From the NCBI GenBank assembly GCA_904066235.2, contig CAJFCV020000004.1:868001-932000 (forward strand): a stretch of DNA of 64,000 nt, given 5' to 3'. The notes below the pieces were generated by a model that saw nothing but the letters and a program-made list of their open reading frames with translations, made no database searches and had not been told where the DNA came from. This stretch comes from Bursaphelenchus xylophilus (Eukaryota; Nematoda; Chromadorea; Rhabditida; Aphelenchoididae). Each line of letters starts with the position of its first letter. Positions within the stretch are counted from its first letter, which is position 1. Below are positions 21,800 through 31,965 of the stretch, piece by piece. The translations under genes were made by a program, and so were the position numbers.

Positions 21800-22305
21800 G
21801 AAATAGCCTATGCCAAAAGCCTTAACTACCAAAAAAGTTTTAAGCCTAAACTATGCTCAACCCAGGAAAAGCTTGAGCCTAAAAATTCTGCTGCTAGAAT
21901 CGTTCGGGCGCAGGCTGCGCAACCATATTTGCGCCATAAAGATAAGTTTTAGCCAGGCTTTTTTATACAGAGTTTTGACTGTATCTTGATTGCATAGTTC
22001 CCTCTTAGATCTCGCAACGCCAAGAAATGTCAATTCTCATGAAAATTCCGCAAAATTTGCAGACTTTTACATATACCTTTATATTTTTACATGTATTGCC
22101 TCCCGTTACTCTAATCAACCCCAAATACTGCCAATAAATTGTTGAAAATGAAGCGAGCATTCGAATAGAGTAGGACACAGAGCAGCACCATGACCAACCA
22201 TCACAGGTTCAGAGATCTTTGGAGCTTGACAACATTCTTGAAGCCAGTGGAAGCTCAAGAACAAACCACACGGATACTCGCAAATGGTCTCACCACAAAG
22301 ACACG
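21800..22305. other. No recognised feature
   Basis: Low-complexity AT-rich DNA with one GGGCGCAGGCTGCGCAAC remnant near 21910. No supported exon was seen. Confidence 0.35.
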
Positions 22306-22310
22306 TAGAG

Positions 22311-22414
22311 TGACGGGCCTGACCCAGTGGCAAAAAAGTACCATTTTGCATCCGGGAAGCATCAAAAATGAGGCAAAATGCTTCCCTCTCCAAGTGAAAA
22401 GACTTCGTTTTTAA
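22311..22414. mobile_element. Left half of a GATCCAGTGGC MITE, split by a transposon
   Basis: GACCCAGTGGCAAAAAAGTA through CCCTCTCCAAGTGAAAAGAC is a normal left arm. It stops at TTAA, where the element at 22415 begins. Remaining MITE-like sequence (GGGCGCGCCCTTTCACTC) resumes after the second TTAA at 25958. Confidence 0.7.
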
Positions 22415-22625
22415 AGGACCTCACCAACTACATTTGAATCGAGTTTTTACGGCTTGGAGGTGCGCCTCGCCAAAAGTTGCGAAAATCCCGCGAAAAAAAC
22501 AAATACAAAAAATAATCGAGAATTTTTCTCGAAAATACAAAATTGAAGAAAGTTTGAGCTAGTTCATGTTCCAAAGTTGCTGAAAACGCTTCTTGATCAC
22601 GTGGATCCTGCCGACACTCATTCGG

Positions 22626-25506
22626 ATGCTTTTGGGGAAGGCTGATGTAAGTTTTCTTTGGTTTTTGCTTGATTTTTTCGCGTTTAGGTAGGAGTGAAGT
22701 ATCTTGCACAATATTTCGGCGATTCTTTTGAAAAACAGCCCGAACGAAGTGTTGAGGAGCAAGTTTTGGACTCAAGGCTTGTGTGTATTCCATTTTCTTG
22801 CCTTGTAAGGGCTGTATTTGCCCATTTAGAGATATTTTATATTATTTTAGTCAAGTCTTTCAATTTCAGAGCTGTTCAATCGCCGAGAACGCGATGCATG
22901 AAGAAGAATTCTCTTCATACAAATTCCTTTGCATCACGATTCGAGATAGGGACGTTGTCTATGGGATATTCATGTAGGGGTGGTGCGATTTAAAATTTTT
23001 CGTCTTGACTGGCAAAAACCCCCGATTTCTTGGCTGTAGGGCCTCCAGCCAAGAATTTGATATTCTTGGCTGAAATTCAGGCAGAAATTTTTGCCCAAAA
23101 TTTGGTCAAGAAATCAGTTTTTTTGACTAAATTTTAGTCGATTTTTTTTTGGCTGAACCAAAAAATTTTGGCTGAAATTCAGCCAGAAATCTCAGAGTTC
23201 TTGGCTGAACTTTCAGCCAAGCCTTTTTTGGCTCAGCCAAACAAATTTGGCTGAAATTCAGCCAGAATTTGTTTGTCTAAATCTCAGCCAGGGTTTTTTG
23301 GCTGCGCAAAAAAATTTTGACTCAAATTCAGCCAGAAATCTTCGATTTCTTGGCTGGATTTTGGATAAAACTTCTGAATTTCAAACAAAACAAGATGCCC
23401 TAAAAATGAGATTCGTATGTATTCCGGAAAAAATTACAACTGTCGTTAGTGTGGCTTCATACCCGTTCATCCAAATGTTGATACGCCGGTTGTCAGTTGT
23501 AGACAACAATCTGGACTATTTTTCTTGCTGTTGAAGAAGGTCGGGTCGTTGGATTTTGAAGGGACGGGTCCAATCAGAAGTTGTTTGCAGCGCACGACTC
23601 AAAAGGGAGCTGTATTACATCAGGTTCGTAGATTACGTGCTGTAATTTAGGCATAAACAATATTTCCCGGCGGCAGGTAAGCTATTTTCACTTTTCTTTG
23701 CCCTTTTTTAGGTAAAATTCGACAGAAAATAGAAGGCTCGAGAGAAATCGACTCAGTACCTCTAGTTTATGATCTAAAAAATAGCTAACGTAAAGATATT
23801 CCAATTTTTACCCGTTTTTTCTCTTGTCCCGAGCGAAAAAAGCAAAAACCATCATGGATAACATACTTTTACCTAAAAGAAAAGAAAAGCATAAACAACT
23901 TACAAATTGAACGCGGGTAACGTGGACAGGTCGGCGAAGAAATGACTGGTCGAATAACAACAGGTTGCAAAACATTTCCTGTCAAAAACGTAGAAATTTC
24001 TCGAAACGCGAGAATACGAAACATGCAAAAAAAACGAAAATTTCTGGCCGAAAATGTGATTTTTTTCGCGATGGGATCAAACACAATCAGGAACGAAAAT
24101 GCACGATGTCGTGCTCCTTTCTTGTTTTTATTGTTTGGACACTTGAATTTCCACGCGTTTTCGACTATTTTTTTTAGATTTCTTTTGTTTTTAATTTCTC
24201 TGTATTTTAGATGTTTCCTGTCAAATAATTCGGGTATAGGCAGGTAAAGCTCAAAAATACTTTTGGAGACCTGTGGAACAACGAAATGGAACTTGCCTTG
24301 TCCCGCTCACCATTGGAACTCCAGTTTCTCACCCAGAAAGGTCACGTCAAAGAAGAAAACAAATTGTGAGTACTATTTGTTTGATTTTTGAGGTTTTAGC
24401 TAAATGACCCGTTCGTGGAGACAAATTTCGTGCTGCATGAGCCTTCTGATCAATTCCTGATGTCAAAAGGGAGCGTATTAGGTAACTTTGCCGTTTCAAA
24501 ATGTTTGACTTGCCATGTGCAATATAACTTTTGGTCGAAAAACCTTCTTCAAGTCCACATTTCCGTCGAAACCAACATCAAGCCCTAAGCACAGACACGT
24601 ATAGTTTCCTCACGATTTTTGGCAGATGGCGCTTGACTATACCTTGTTTTAGGCTGTTTCGGCTAAAACAAGATCTATATCGTTTGCCAAGTTTTTACGC
24701 CATAATCAATTTTTTTATTATTATGTGATAAATCTTGATCTTTCGCTATTTTATTATATACCGTGAAATTTACAACGCCAATCAATAGAAAATTTTTTTC
24801 GCAGTCAAATATTTTGACTGAATGTCAGTCAGTTTTTTTTTGGCTGAGCCAAGAGCTTTTGGCTGAACTTCAGACAGAAATCTTGGATTTCTTGGCTGAG
24901 TTGCCAGCCAATTTCTTTTTGACTGAACAGAAACATTTTGACTACTGTTCAGACAGAAATCTTCGATTTCTTGTCTGAGTTGCAGGCAAGAATTTGCTGT
25001 CTGAAATTCAGACAACAATTTTTGATTTCTTGGCTGGTTTACAGTCAAAAAAAAGCATGCAGTCAAGAAACGAAATATTGCTGTCTGAATTTCAGCCAAG
25101 AATATCAAATTCTTGGCTGGAGGCCCCACAGCCAAGAAATCGGGGGTTTTTGCCAGTCAAGACGAAAAATTTTAAATCGCACCACCCCTATGTGAGGTAA
25201 TGTGTTATTTACTTTTTTGCTTAAAATTTCGTTATTAATTTCTCGGCCTCTATGCATTTAGTTTTAGATAGGCACTTGTCTTTGTGAATCAATGGATCAA
25301 CTATGGAAACGAAAGCGGTTCGTAGACCAGCAAATTGAACAAAAACTGCATGATTATTATGTTTTTATTGATGTATTAGATAATAAAAGGTATATAAGTT
25401 ACATTCTTTTATTTTGACCAGGATGCTTTATGTAAACGACAGGTCCGTGTGGACACGCCGGTTTCTTCATCTTCATGGGTCGTTCCAGGCGATTGCACAA
25501 CTCTGA
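22626..25506 (+). CDS. Multi-exon gene of the TTAA transposon, split by a second transposon
   Basis: Exons: 22626-22646, 22688-22804, 22870-22976 continued by base 25191, 25268-25389 and 25422-25506, ending at TGA. All phases agree only if the insert 22977-25188 plus one TA copy (25189-25190) is left out. The third exon then has exactly 36 codons and a GTGAGG donor. The product is about 150 aa if the ATG at 22626 is the start, with segments such as YLAQYFGDSFEKQPER, ITIRDRDVVYGIFM and VDQQIEQKLHDYYVFIDVL. No family was recognised. The first coding half repeats in reverse in the right arm. The gene is probably inactive in its present split form. Confidence 0.5.
22977..25188. mobile_element. 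TA-inserted transposon nested in the TTAA element
   Basis: Ends GGGGTGGTGCGATTTAAAAT and the inverse complement, flanked by TA at 22975 and 25189. Both sides of the interior carry many TTGGCTGAAATTCAGCCA-type palindromic units (22990-23360 and 24785-25130). The middle (about 23400-24720) has exon-like plus-strand text: about 23495-23631 (LLLKKVGSLDFEGTGPIRS), about 24240-24366 (LSRSPLELQFLTQKGHVKE) and about 24406-24480 (NDPFVETNFVLHEPSD). A TA target fits the Tc1/mariner group, but no DDE/D transposase was recognised. Confidence 0.8.
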
Positions 25507-25964
25507 AATTGAAAGACTTGACTAAAATAATATAAAATATCTCTAAATGGGCAAATACAGCCCTTACAAGGCAAGAAAATGGAATACACACAAGCCTTGA
25601 GTCCAAAACTTGCTCCTCAACACTTCGTTCGGGCTGTTTTTCAAAAGAATCGCCGAAATATTGTGCAAGATACTTCACTCCTACCTAAACGCGAAAAAAT
25701 CAAGCAAAAACCAAAGAAAACTTACATCAGCCTTCCCCAAGAGCATCCGAATGAGTGTCGGCAGGATCCACGTGAACAAGAAGCGTTTTCAGCAACTTTG
25801 GAACATGAACTAGCTCAAACTTTCTTCAATTTTGCATTTTCGAGAAAAATTCTCGATTATTTTTTGTATTTGTTTTTTTCGCGGGATCTTCGCAACTTTT
25901 GGCGAAGCGCACCTCCAAGCCGTAAAAATGCGATTCAAATGTAGTTGGTGAGGTCCTTTAAGGG

Positions 25965-26540
25965 CGCGCCCTTTCACTCGCAAGGGGTATTATCCGTTTG
26001 CGACAGTTTGATGTCGGTTTTAAACTGTCGACTTATTCACTCGTGCGGTAAAAGTTCCTTATTTTGGCCACAACTTATAACTTTGCGGAAACTGGTCGGA
26101 ATTAGCCCAAATTTAGCGTGCATGCTCAATTCATCGTTGTGAATGCCCGGACGGTGGATTTAGTTAGTGAGGTACCTTCTTTTTTACGTACCACCTTACT
26201 CTTCAAAAACGGCTACAGCCTGTGATTTTACACTTTATACGATGAAACATGTCCGGAACTGAACTTATTGCCTCCGTATGGAACTAAATGAGTCGTCACA
26301 GCCTTCGTAGGTACCCTTAAAACCATAGAGCTATTATAGTAATTCAGTGCCAGCTAGGTCGAAGCGTTTTTTCCTAACTTTAGTGCCCAAGCTTGGGCGC
26401 AGTTCGCGGGGTTGCCTTGTTGTGGCCAAAATCACAACAAAGCTTTTTCCGAGCTACCCCATGAAATAGTTCTAATATAGTCAGTACAGTAAGTTTATTT
26501 CAAATCCAATACGCAATAAGAGCAAGTTAACCGCGACAGA
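25965..26540. other. No recognised feature
   Basis: Starts with the remains of the split MITE (to about 25990). The rest is unique AT-rich DNA with no supported exons. Confidence 0.35.
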
Positions 26541-26551
26541 AGCAGTACCAT

Positions 26552-26870
26552 ATGGCGTGGATCTCACCGGGTAGGCTGAAAAGAAAAAAAAGAAAACAAA
26601 GGCTAAAAAACAAATGCCTCGAAGCCATAAATTCCTACGTACAATCCGAGACACCAAAGCAGAAAATTGACGCAGGTAGCCCCTCCACAATGACCCTCTT
26701 TGAACAGAACCGCAAGCCACTAAAAAAATACAAAAAAAAAAAAAAACAACAAAAAAATTTGCAAAAAAATGCAGAAAGACTGCTTACCGAAAGCCCAAAG
26801 AGGATGCAGAGGACCATGCAACAAACATTTCCGAAGCTAAAAATAAAAAAATTAGCCAACTTGAAGCATA
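26552..26870 (+). CDS. Possible Lys-rich coding fragment
   Basis: An open frame of about 105 codons with lysine-rich blocks (RLKRKKRKQRLKNK, KPLKKYKKKKKQQKN) and ordinary text between them (CLEAINSYVQSETPKQKI, RLLTESPKRMQRTM). It has an ATG but no splice-supported neighbours. It then runs into the GGCGGGAA repeat. It could be a decayed retrocopy or chance; A-rich DNA favours lysine codons. Confidence 0.25.
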
Positions 26871-27330
26871 ATGCCAAGAGTTTAAATTTTGGCGGGAAAT
26901 TCAAATTTCAATCATTTTTTGGTCAGAAAATACTCAACACGCATCAGAGCGCTGCTTTAAATGATCTCAAAGTCCCCTTTTACATAATTTATCGAAATTT
27001 TTAATCTTGCAACAGAATGCCAAGAAATCTCTAAAATGGGCAAAAAAGCGGTAAATTTTGGCGGGAAATCCAAATTTTAATCATTTTTTGGTCCGAAAAT
27101 ACTCAACACGCATCAGAGTGATCTTCTAAATAACATAGTTGAAAAATTAGACGAATTGAAGCATAATGCCAAGATTTTAAATTTTGGCGGGAAATTCAAA
27201 TTTAAACAATTTTTTGGTCAAAAAAATACTCAACAAACATAGCAGTGCTCTTTTATATAAGTTCAGAGTACCCTTTTGCATTCCTTATTGGAATTTTTAG
27301 CCTTGCAACAGAATGCCAAGAAATCTCCAA
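26870..27330. repeat. Tandem GCATAATGCC / GGCGGGAAATTC repeat
   Basis: Three units of TTTTGGCGGGAAATTCAAAT followed by CATTTTTTGGTC and ACTCAACA(C/A)GCAT, at about 26888, 27058 and 27184. A shorter AACAGAATGCCAAGAAATCT lies between them. This is a local tandem expansion of the dispersed repeat. Confidence 0.75.
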
Positions 27331-27355
27331 AATGGCAAAAAAAGGTGCGCGAACT

Positions 27356-27665
27356 CTAAATAACAAACGAAAACGGACGCAAATTAGACCCTAAGCCTTC
27401 TGTGGTGTCGTTGTAGACCATGCCGTCGCGATACCACGGAATCTTCCCACTTTTTAGCCCTTGAAACAGAATGCCAAAAAATTTTGAATTTCAGGGGAAA
27501 GCCAGAAATTCAAAAAAATTTTGGCAAGTAACCGCTATGGTGGCCTTCCAAACATCACCAACTTACCACATGTTGAGATGACTGGGCTTGGGGAGGAATC
27601 AGTTGGGCGCCGCCGTTCTCGACGGTCAGTGGAGTTTGGAATGAATCAAAATTTTCGGTGGCCAT
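27356..27665 (-). CDS. Possible small two-exon gene, 61 aa
   Basis: Exon 1 27665-27567 (33 codons, starting MATENFDSFQTPLTVENG) has a clean GTAAGT donor in phase 0. A second exon at 27442-27356 (WYRDGMVYNDTTEG, ending in TAG) follows a weaker GGGAAG acceptor. The first exon has normal coding composition; the second reads well but its acceptor is poor. The intron contains a GGCGGGAA-family remnant. It lies just downstream of the SCP/TAPS gene on the same strand, so it might be an extra unit of that transcript. Function unknown. Confidence 0.35.
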
Positions 27666-27791
27666 CTCAATAATTTGCATTAAAATTTTAATTTTTGCTG
27701 ATTTTTGGGTCACTTCATTTTCCGAGATTTTAAATTTTTCTCGAATTTTGCATTATTAAATGAAAAATAAAACATTTAAAATAACATTTTT

Positions 27792-30700
27792 TTATTTGAT
27801 TTTACACAGTCCATCAAGCTCATCACAAATTGGATGACTTTCCGGGCATCTTGAGCAGGCTGCGCCCGGCGAGAAGACCATTTCGCCCAGCCAATTGCCA
27901 GCTGGTTGGTAGAGGCAGACAAACAAAGCCATGTTCTGCGGTTTGCAGAAGTGGTAGCCGCAGCCGAGTCGATCGGTTTCGGCCCACGCCATCTGAAAGT
28001 AGGGTAAATTTCAAGGGAAGTGCCCCAAGTGCGACGCTCAGATTTTCTTCAAATTTTGCACACGGTTTGGGCATAGACTAAATATCAATTCCTGAAAGTT
28101 TTAGCTCGCGCTTTGCAAGCGCCACTGAAATTTTGACCGATCTTTGCCACCGAGGGAGTATGTTAAACGCGGAGGGTGGTCAGAGAGAAAAACATTTTTT
28201 GGCTATATCTTTATTAGTTTCGTGGGGAAAAAATTGATTTTTTGTGGAAACATTACACTTTACGGTAGAAAAAGGCACAGAACTTTTCATGCCAAAATTC
28301 GCAAAAAAAATTCACATTTTTTCCAACTTTCGGCTTAAAAATCTCGGTTGTTTCTGCAAAGCGCAAGCTAGGATTCTCGCATATACTTTAGGAAAAAATT
28401 ATTCGACATTGAGGCACCTGATCCATTGGCAAAAAAAGTATCATTTTGCATCCTGGAAGTATCAAAAATGTGGCAAAATGCCTCCCTCTCCAACTAAAAA
28501 ACTCCGTTTTGAAATGCGCGCCCTTTCTTTCACAAAAAGAGTGGGCGCGCTTTTGAAATCGGAGTTTTTTTCACTTGGAGTGGTACGTCAATGGGCCACT
28601 GTAAACTTGTGCCAAGTTTCATCGAAATCTGAGCGTCGCATTTGGGGAGACTTCCGCTGTCAGCACAAATGCGCGAATGGCGCTGCGTTTGGCCATATTT
28701 TGTCATAAAACCAAGATAACATCGTTTTTTTTGCAAAAACCAGAGCTATTCCTTGTCCAGCCCACCTGCGTAAAATGCCCGCCACCCATCAAGAACAGTT
28801 TCTCCTTCAAGACCGGCAAGTTGCCATCAAACACCACTCTTGTTTGATGCTCATTCCACCAATCCGTTGTGGCATTCATGATGACTTTTCGCTGCTTCTG
28901 AAGTACTTTTCATTACTCTAACACGACAGGAACCTCACCAGTTTGTATCGGCGTCCCGGATAAAATGCGTAAAGGTTTTCGCCATAGGTGTGGCCATCGT
29001 TCTTTGAATGCTCGAAAACGCAACGTTGCGCCCAGTTTAGCGCTTGCTCTTCTAATTTACAGTCGTAGGTCTGAAAAATGATGATCAAGAGGGGTGCTCA
29101 AAGTGTCCTTTGAGTAAAGCTTGCAACTACCCGAGACAAAAAGTCATGATAATTTATTGCGACCTCAAATTCTGTCGCACACTGAAAAAAATGATTTGTC
29201 GCTGAAAAATGGGAATTGCGACGCAAGGCAGAAAAACAAGAATGCAAATGGTATGTTTGGATGAACATGTTGCAAATTACCGAAAGGCTTAGCGCTCCGA
29301 GCAGAGATATTCTCATACTAGCATTTTCATAAAATGCGTAGACATTTCGTCGCGTGCCGCACTATGCATGAAAAAAGGTCAGCTAAACAGTGCATTTATT
29401 TTTTCAAACAAAATCACTGCGATGAAACATCCTACTCACTTTATGAAAATGACAATAAAGTTCATGGACATTTTTTCGCTTTCGCACAGTGCATGTTGAA
29501 CCTTTTCCAACGCACCGTGCATTTTCTCCGTTCGCACCGTGCTAACCTCAAAAAAGCCGTTTGCACTGTGCAAAGTCCTGGCGTCGCTGCAGCGAACCTT
29601 GTTTACGTCGCAGCGATACTTCAAATGATCAGTGCGGAAACGAAAATAAAAGACAAAACGCCCAGTGCAAAATGGGGTGTTTTTTGCACAACAAACGCAC
29701 AGTGCGGAAAGCTTGCGACAAAAAGCCTACAGTGAGGGACCTGATCCAATGGCATAAAACGTCTCCTTTTGCATCCCGGAAGGGATCAAAATGACTCCAA
29801 ACCATTCCCTTCTCTAACAAGGGAAGTCACTTTTTTCGCAGACGGACTTTTGAACGGGACCTAGTAGGTTTCAAACGTGAAGCGTCTGCGATCATAAAAC
29901 TGATTTCCAAAAGTGTTTACGGGGCTTCTCGACCGAGAAAATCGACCGCAAAGTTTAGCCGAAATGAGCGAATAGCCTCCTCAAAAGAAACAGCTATTTT
30001 GATCTGCAGTGGTGGCCGAGTGGTCAGTGCGCTCGCTTTTTGCGCCAGAAGGGGCCGGTTCGATCCTCTGCGCAGTTTATTTTCTTTTTTGGTTCGTAAC
30101 TATTGATTTAGTATGTAAACATCAAATGTATACACTTTTTTAATTTTTTTACAGTAATTTAAACATAAATTCAAAGCTGAATGTTCATGAATATTGTAAA
30201 GTCGAAACAGGGCTGGGTTAATGAATTTATAGTTTCTAAATTCGTGTTTTATTAAAAATTGCTAATATTTAGCATATGCGATGTTAACGGCATTTCGCTA
30301 CTTATTTCAATGGCCAAAAGAAACGCATCTGCAGACGGCCGAAATCGAACTCACGTCTTCTGGCGCAAAAAGCGAGCGCGCTGACCACTCTGCCACCACT
30401 GCAGATGAAACAAGGTGTTTCTTTCGAGGAGGCTTTTCGCTCATTTCGGCTAAACTTTGCGGTCAATTTTCTCGGCCGAGAAGCCCCGTAAACACACTTT
30501 ATTTATGATCGCAGACGCTTCACGTTTGAAACCTACTAGGTCCCGTTCCAAAGTCCGTCTGCGAAAAAAGTGACTTCCCTGGTAAGCTAAAAAACTCCGG
30601 TTTGAAAAACGCGCCCTTTCCTTCAAGGCGGGCTCTTCAAAGCGGGGTTTTTTTAGCTTAGAGAAGGGAAGGGTTTGGAGACATTTTGGTCCCTTCCGGG

Positions 30701-31069
30701 ATGCAAAATGAGACGTTTTTTGCCATTGGATCCGGTCCCTCACTGTACGCACTTTTGAAAAAGCGTAGCAAAGCGTAGTTTCGAGAAAAGCGTAGCAATA
30801 CCCCTTACCATCTCCTTCATGTCTGCTGCAGGCCCTAAACTCTTGCCATTCCTCGAACGGATTGTTCCCAGCGCAAGAGTGGAGCGAAGATGGTTGTGAC
30901 TGGCCAAGATCAGCTCTCGAGAGCTTTGCATCAACCCGTCCGTCTTGGGACACCAATCAACAATCTCTATAGCAACGAAAAACGGTCAAATCGCTGGTCA
31001 TACCAACCTCTTACCCGCCGCACCTATTACTGATGACATTACCAGGGCGGTGAAAAAGCAATAACTCAT
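27792..31069 (-). CDS. Secreted SCP/TAPS (CAP-superfamily) protein, 5 exons, 225 aa
   Basis: Exons 31069-31015, 30966-30809, 29070-28939, 28897-28766 and 27992-27792 join in phase and end in a stop. Residues 1-18 (MSYCFFTALVMSSVIGAA) are a signal peptide. One CAP domain follows: HNHLRS (42-47), the MKEM/TYDC junction, LNWAQRC with EHS (His92), GENLY (101-105), and the signature HFTQMAW (156-162) with GCG after it. Cysteines in the last exon (CSRCP, CDELDGLCK) form the usual C-terminal Cys-rich tail. The CAP tetrad residues His42/His92-type and His156 are present. Length matches single-domain worm members such as the scl group. Members are secreted and their substrates are mostly unknown. Intron 2 (1.7 kb) contains a palindrome array and a tRNA-bearing foldback element; intron 4 contains two nested repeats. 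Confidence 0.9.
28012..28660. mobile_element. CAAGTGCGACGCTCAGATTT element interrupted by a MITE
   Basis: Outer ends GGGAAGTGCCCCAAGTGCGA and TCTGAGCGTCGCATTTGGGG. The body is normal until about 28405, where the GATCCAGTGGC MITE begins. The rest (TGTAAACTTGTGCCAAGTTT) resumes at about 28600. It lies in SCP/TAPS intron 4. Confidence 0.8.
28405..28605. mobile_element. GATCCAGTGGC MITE nested in the previous element
   Basis: Left arm CTGATCCATTGGCAAAAAAA and centre CACAAAAAGAGTGGGCGCGC. The right arm is truncated after TTTTTTTCACTTGGAG. The interrupted outer element gives the order of insertion. Confidence 0.75.
29318..29722. mobile_element. GCAC-N-GTGC array elements (two, abutting)
   Basis: First unit: ACTAGCATTTTCATAAAATG to CTTTATGAAAATGAC (29318-29457), almost without palindromes inside. 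The second starts TAAAGTTCATGGACATTTTT and carries palindromes from about 29493 to 29703. It lies in SCP/TAPS intron 2. Confidence 0.7.
30006..30074 (+). tRNA. tRNA-like sequence in the foldback arm (probable pseudogene)
   Basis: Has an A-box-like TGGCCGAGTGG and a B-box GGTTCGATCC at tRNA spacing, with CTCGC-TTTTTGC-GCCAG as a possible anticodon arm (one mismatch; loop would read TTT). The acceptor and T stems pair poorly, so a working tRNA is unlikely. It may still act as an internal RNA polymerase III promoter, as in tRNA-derived SINEs. Confidence 0.4.
30331..30402 (-). tRNA. Mirror-image tRNA-like copy
   Basis: Read on the minus strand: CAGTGGTGGCAGAGTGGTCA, then CGCTCGCTTTTTGCGCCAGA and GAGTTCGATTTCGG. 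The A-like and B-like boxes are kept, but it differs from its partner at 30006 in the T-arm and acceptor region. It is a pseudo-tRNA by pairing. Confidence 0.4.
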
Positions 31070-31700
31070 CATTTTGTGGATCTCACACCAAATGATGGGT
31101 AAAATACGATGAACTTTAGGAAATAGATCACCAAATAAAAAGGAATGTAATATTTATAGCGATCGCTTTAACCGGTTAGGCATGTTTTTTCGTATACTTC
31201 AAGCTGTGTTTGTGAACTCACTTCTTGTTGCGACGACCTTCAAAACAAGAGATTCATAATTTTTGTTTATTTTATAAATGGATTAAAAGGAGAATCCAAA
31301 AATTCAAGGTTGAGTCATCCTTTTCTTGTGAGGGAAAATCGAAAAAACGGTAAAATACGAAGCAGTTTGGGCACCGTGTTTCTCTTGCAAAAATTCTAAA
31401 TTTACAAATTTTCGTTTGTCCAATTTTTATTTCAAATATTCTCATGGGATACCACAAAACATAGAAGAAGTTTTTGCTCCGCTTTTGGACCCATTTTACA
31501 CCTACGAGTTTCCCCTCCAAGTTTTATGTATTTATTTTCGTTTCACACGATCCCAAATTGTTTTCTCTTCCAAACAAAAAACAAGAACGCAGGCCGAAAA
31601 ACCCATTTGCGTATTTATAGGGCCCGCACCTAATTTGAATCGTAAAATTGGGCGAAAAAAGGAAGTTCATGGGATCTGGAGAAGTTTGAGAAACAAATAG
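31070..31700. other. Region upstream of the SCP/TAPS gene
   Basis: AT-rich; it should hold the promoter of the minus-strand SCP/TAPS gene. TCTGGAGAAGTTTGAGAAAC (about 31675) recurs in inverse at about 31880, on the other side of the MITE at 31704, along with ATTTGAATCG/CTCAAATTAG and GGGCCCGCAC/GAGCGGGCCC. The MITE thus lies at the centre of a larger imperfect palindrome spanning about 31610-31955. Confidence 0.45.
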
Positions 31701-31703
31701 AAT

Positions 31704-31862
31704 GTTGTATCAGTCTGTCGTGAAAATAATGAGCGTCGTTGCGCCAATCGCGCCGCTGAAGTGAAAAGAAAGTTGATTTTCTCGCAACACAATTCATTTC
31801 CTCGACAGCGATGCGATTTTCGACGCCACAGAGTGCTCATTATTTTCCCGACAGACTGATAC
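31704..31862. mobile_element. CAGTCTGTCGGG MITE
   Basis: TATCAGTCTGTCGTGAAAAT to CATTATTTTCCCGACAGACT then GATAC, 159 bp. The arms carry CGTTGCGCCAATCGCGCCGC and CTCGCAACACAATTCATTTC. Confidence 0.85.
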
Positions 31863-31965
31863 AATATTCTATTTGTTTCTCAGGCTTCTCCAGATCCCAT
31901 AAACCTCCTTTTTTCGCCCAATTTTACAACTCAAATTAGGAGCGGGCCCTATGATATTTACAAAG

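Larger units (their letters stand above)
22415..25957. mobile_element. TTAA-flanked transposon with about 500-bp inverted ends
   Basis: Flanked by TTAA on both sides (22411-22414 and 25958-25961). Outer ends are AGGACCTCACCAACTACATT and its inverse complement. Sequence identity between the arms (22415-about 22910 and about 25465-25957) is very high and includes a whole exon. TTAA target duplication is the hallmark of piggyBac-type elements, but no DDE domain was recognised. The element was interrupted by a TA-inserted element (22977-25188). Without that insert it would be about 1.33 kb. Confidence 0.85.
29727..30756. mobile_element. 1.0-kb foldback element carrying inverted tRNA-like copies
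   Basis: The outer ends, CAGTGAGGGACCTGATCCAA and GGATCCGGTCCCTCACTGTA, are GATCCAGTGGC-MITE-type. Further in, both arms share CGCAGACGGACTTTTGAACG, GGTTTCAAACGTGAAGCGTC, CGCAAAGTTTAGCCGAAATG and a tRNA-like sequence, so the arms are about 340 bp. The loop (about 30080-30300) is AT-rich. It lies in SCP/TAPS intron 2. Confidence 0.75.

Noticed and set aside
22428..22793. 121-codon frame that occurs twice (also at 25579-25944)
   Set aside because: It is the reverse strand of the exon-bearing inverted arms of the TTAA transposon. Duplication comes from the arms, and the opposite strand has the splice-consistent frame.
29098..29316. Alternative first exon of the SCP/TAPS gene (MRISLLGALSLSVI signal-like start)
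   Set aside because: The exons at 31069 and 30966 supply a signal peptide plus the missing HNHLRS part of the domain, with matching phases. The 29316 start would leave the domain without its N-terminus.
30006..30402. Functional tRNA genes
   Set aside because: The box motifs are present, but acceptor and T stems do not pair well, the two copies disagree in stem bases, and they sit in a transposable foldback. They are kept only as tRNA-like sequences.
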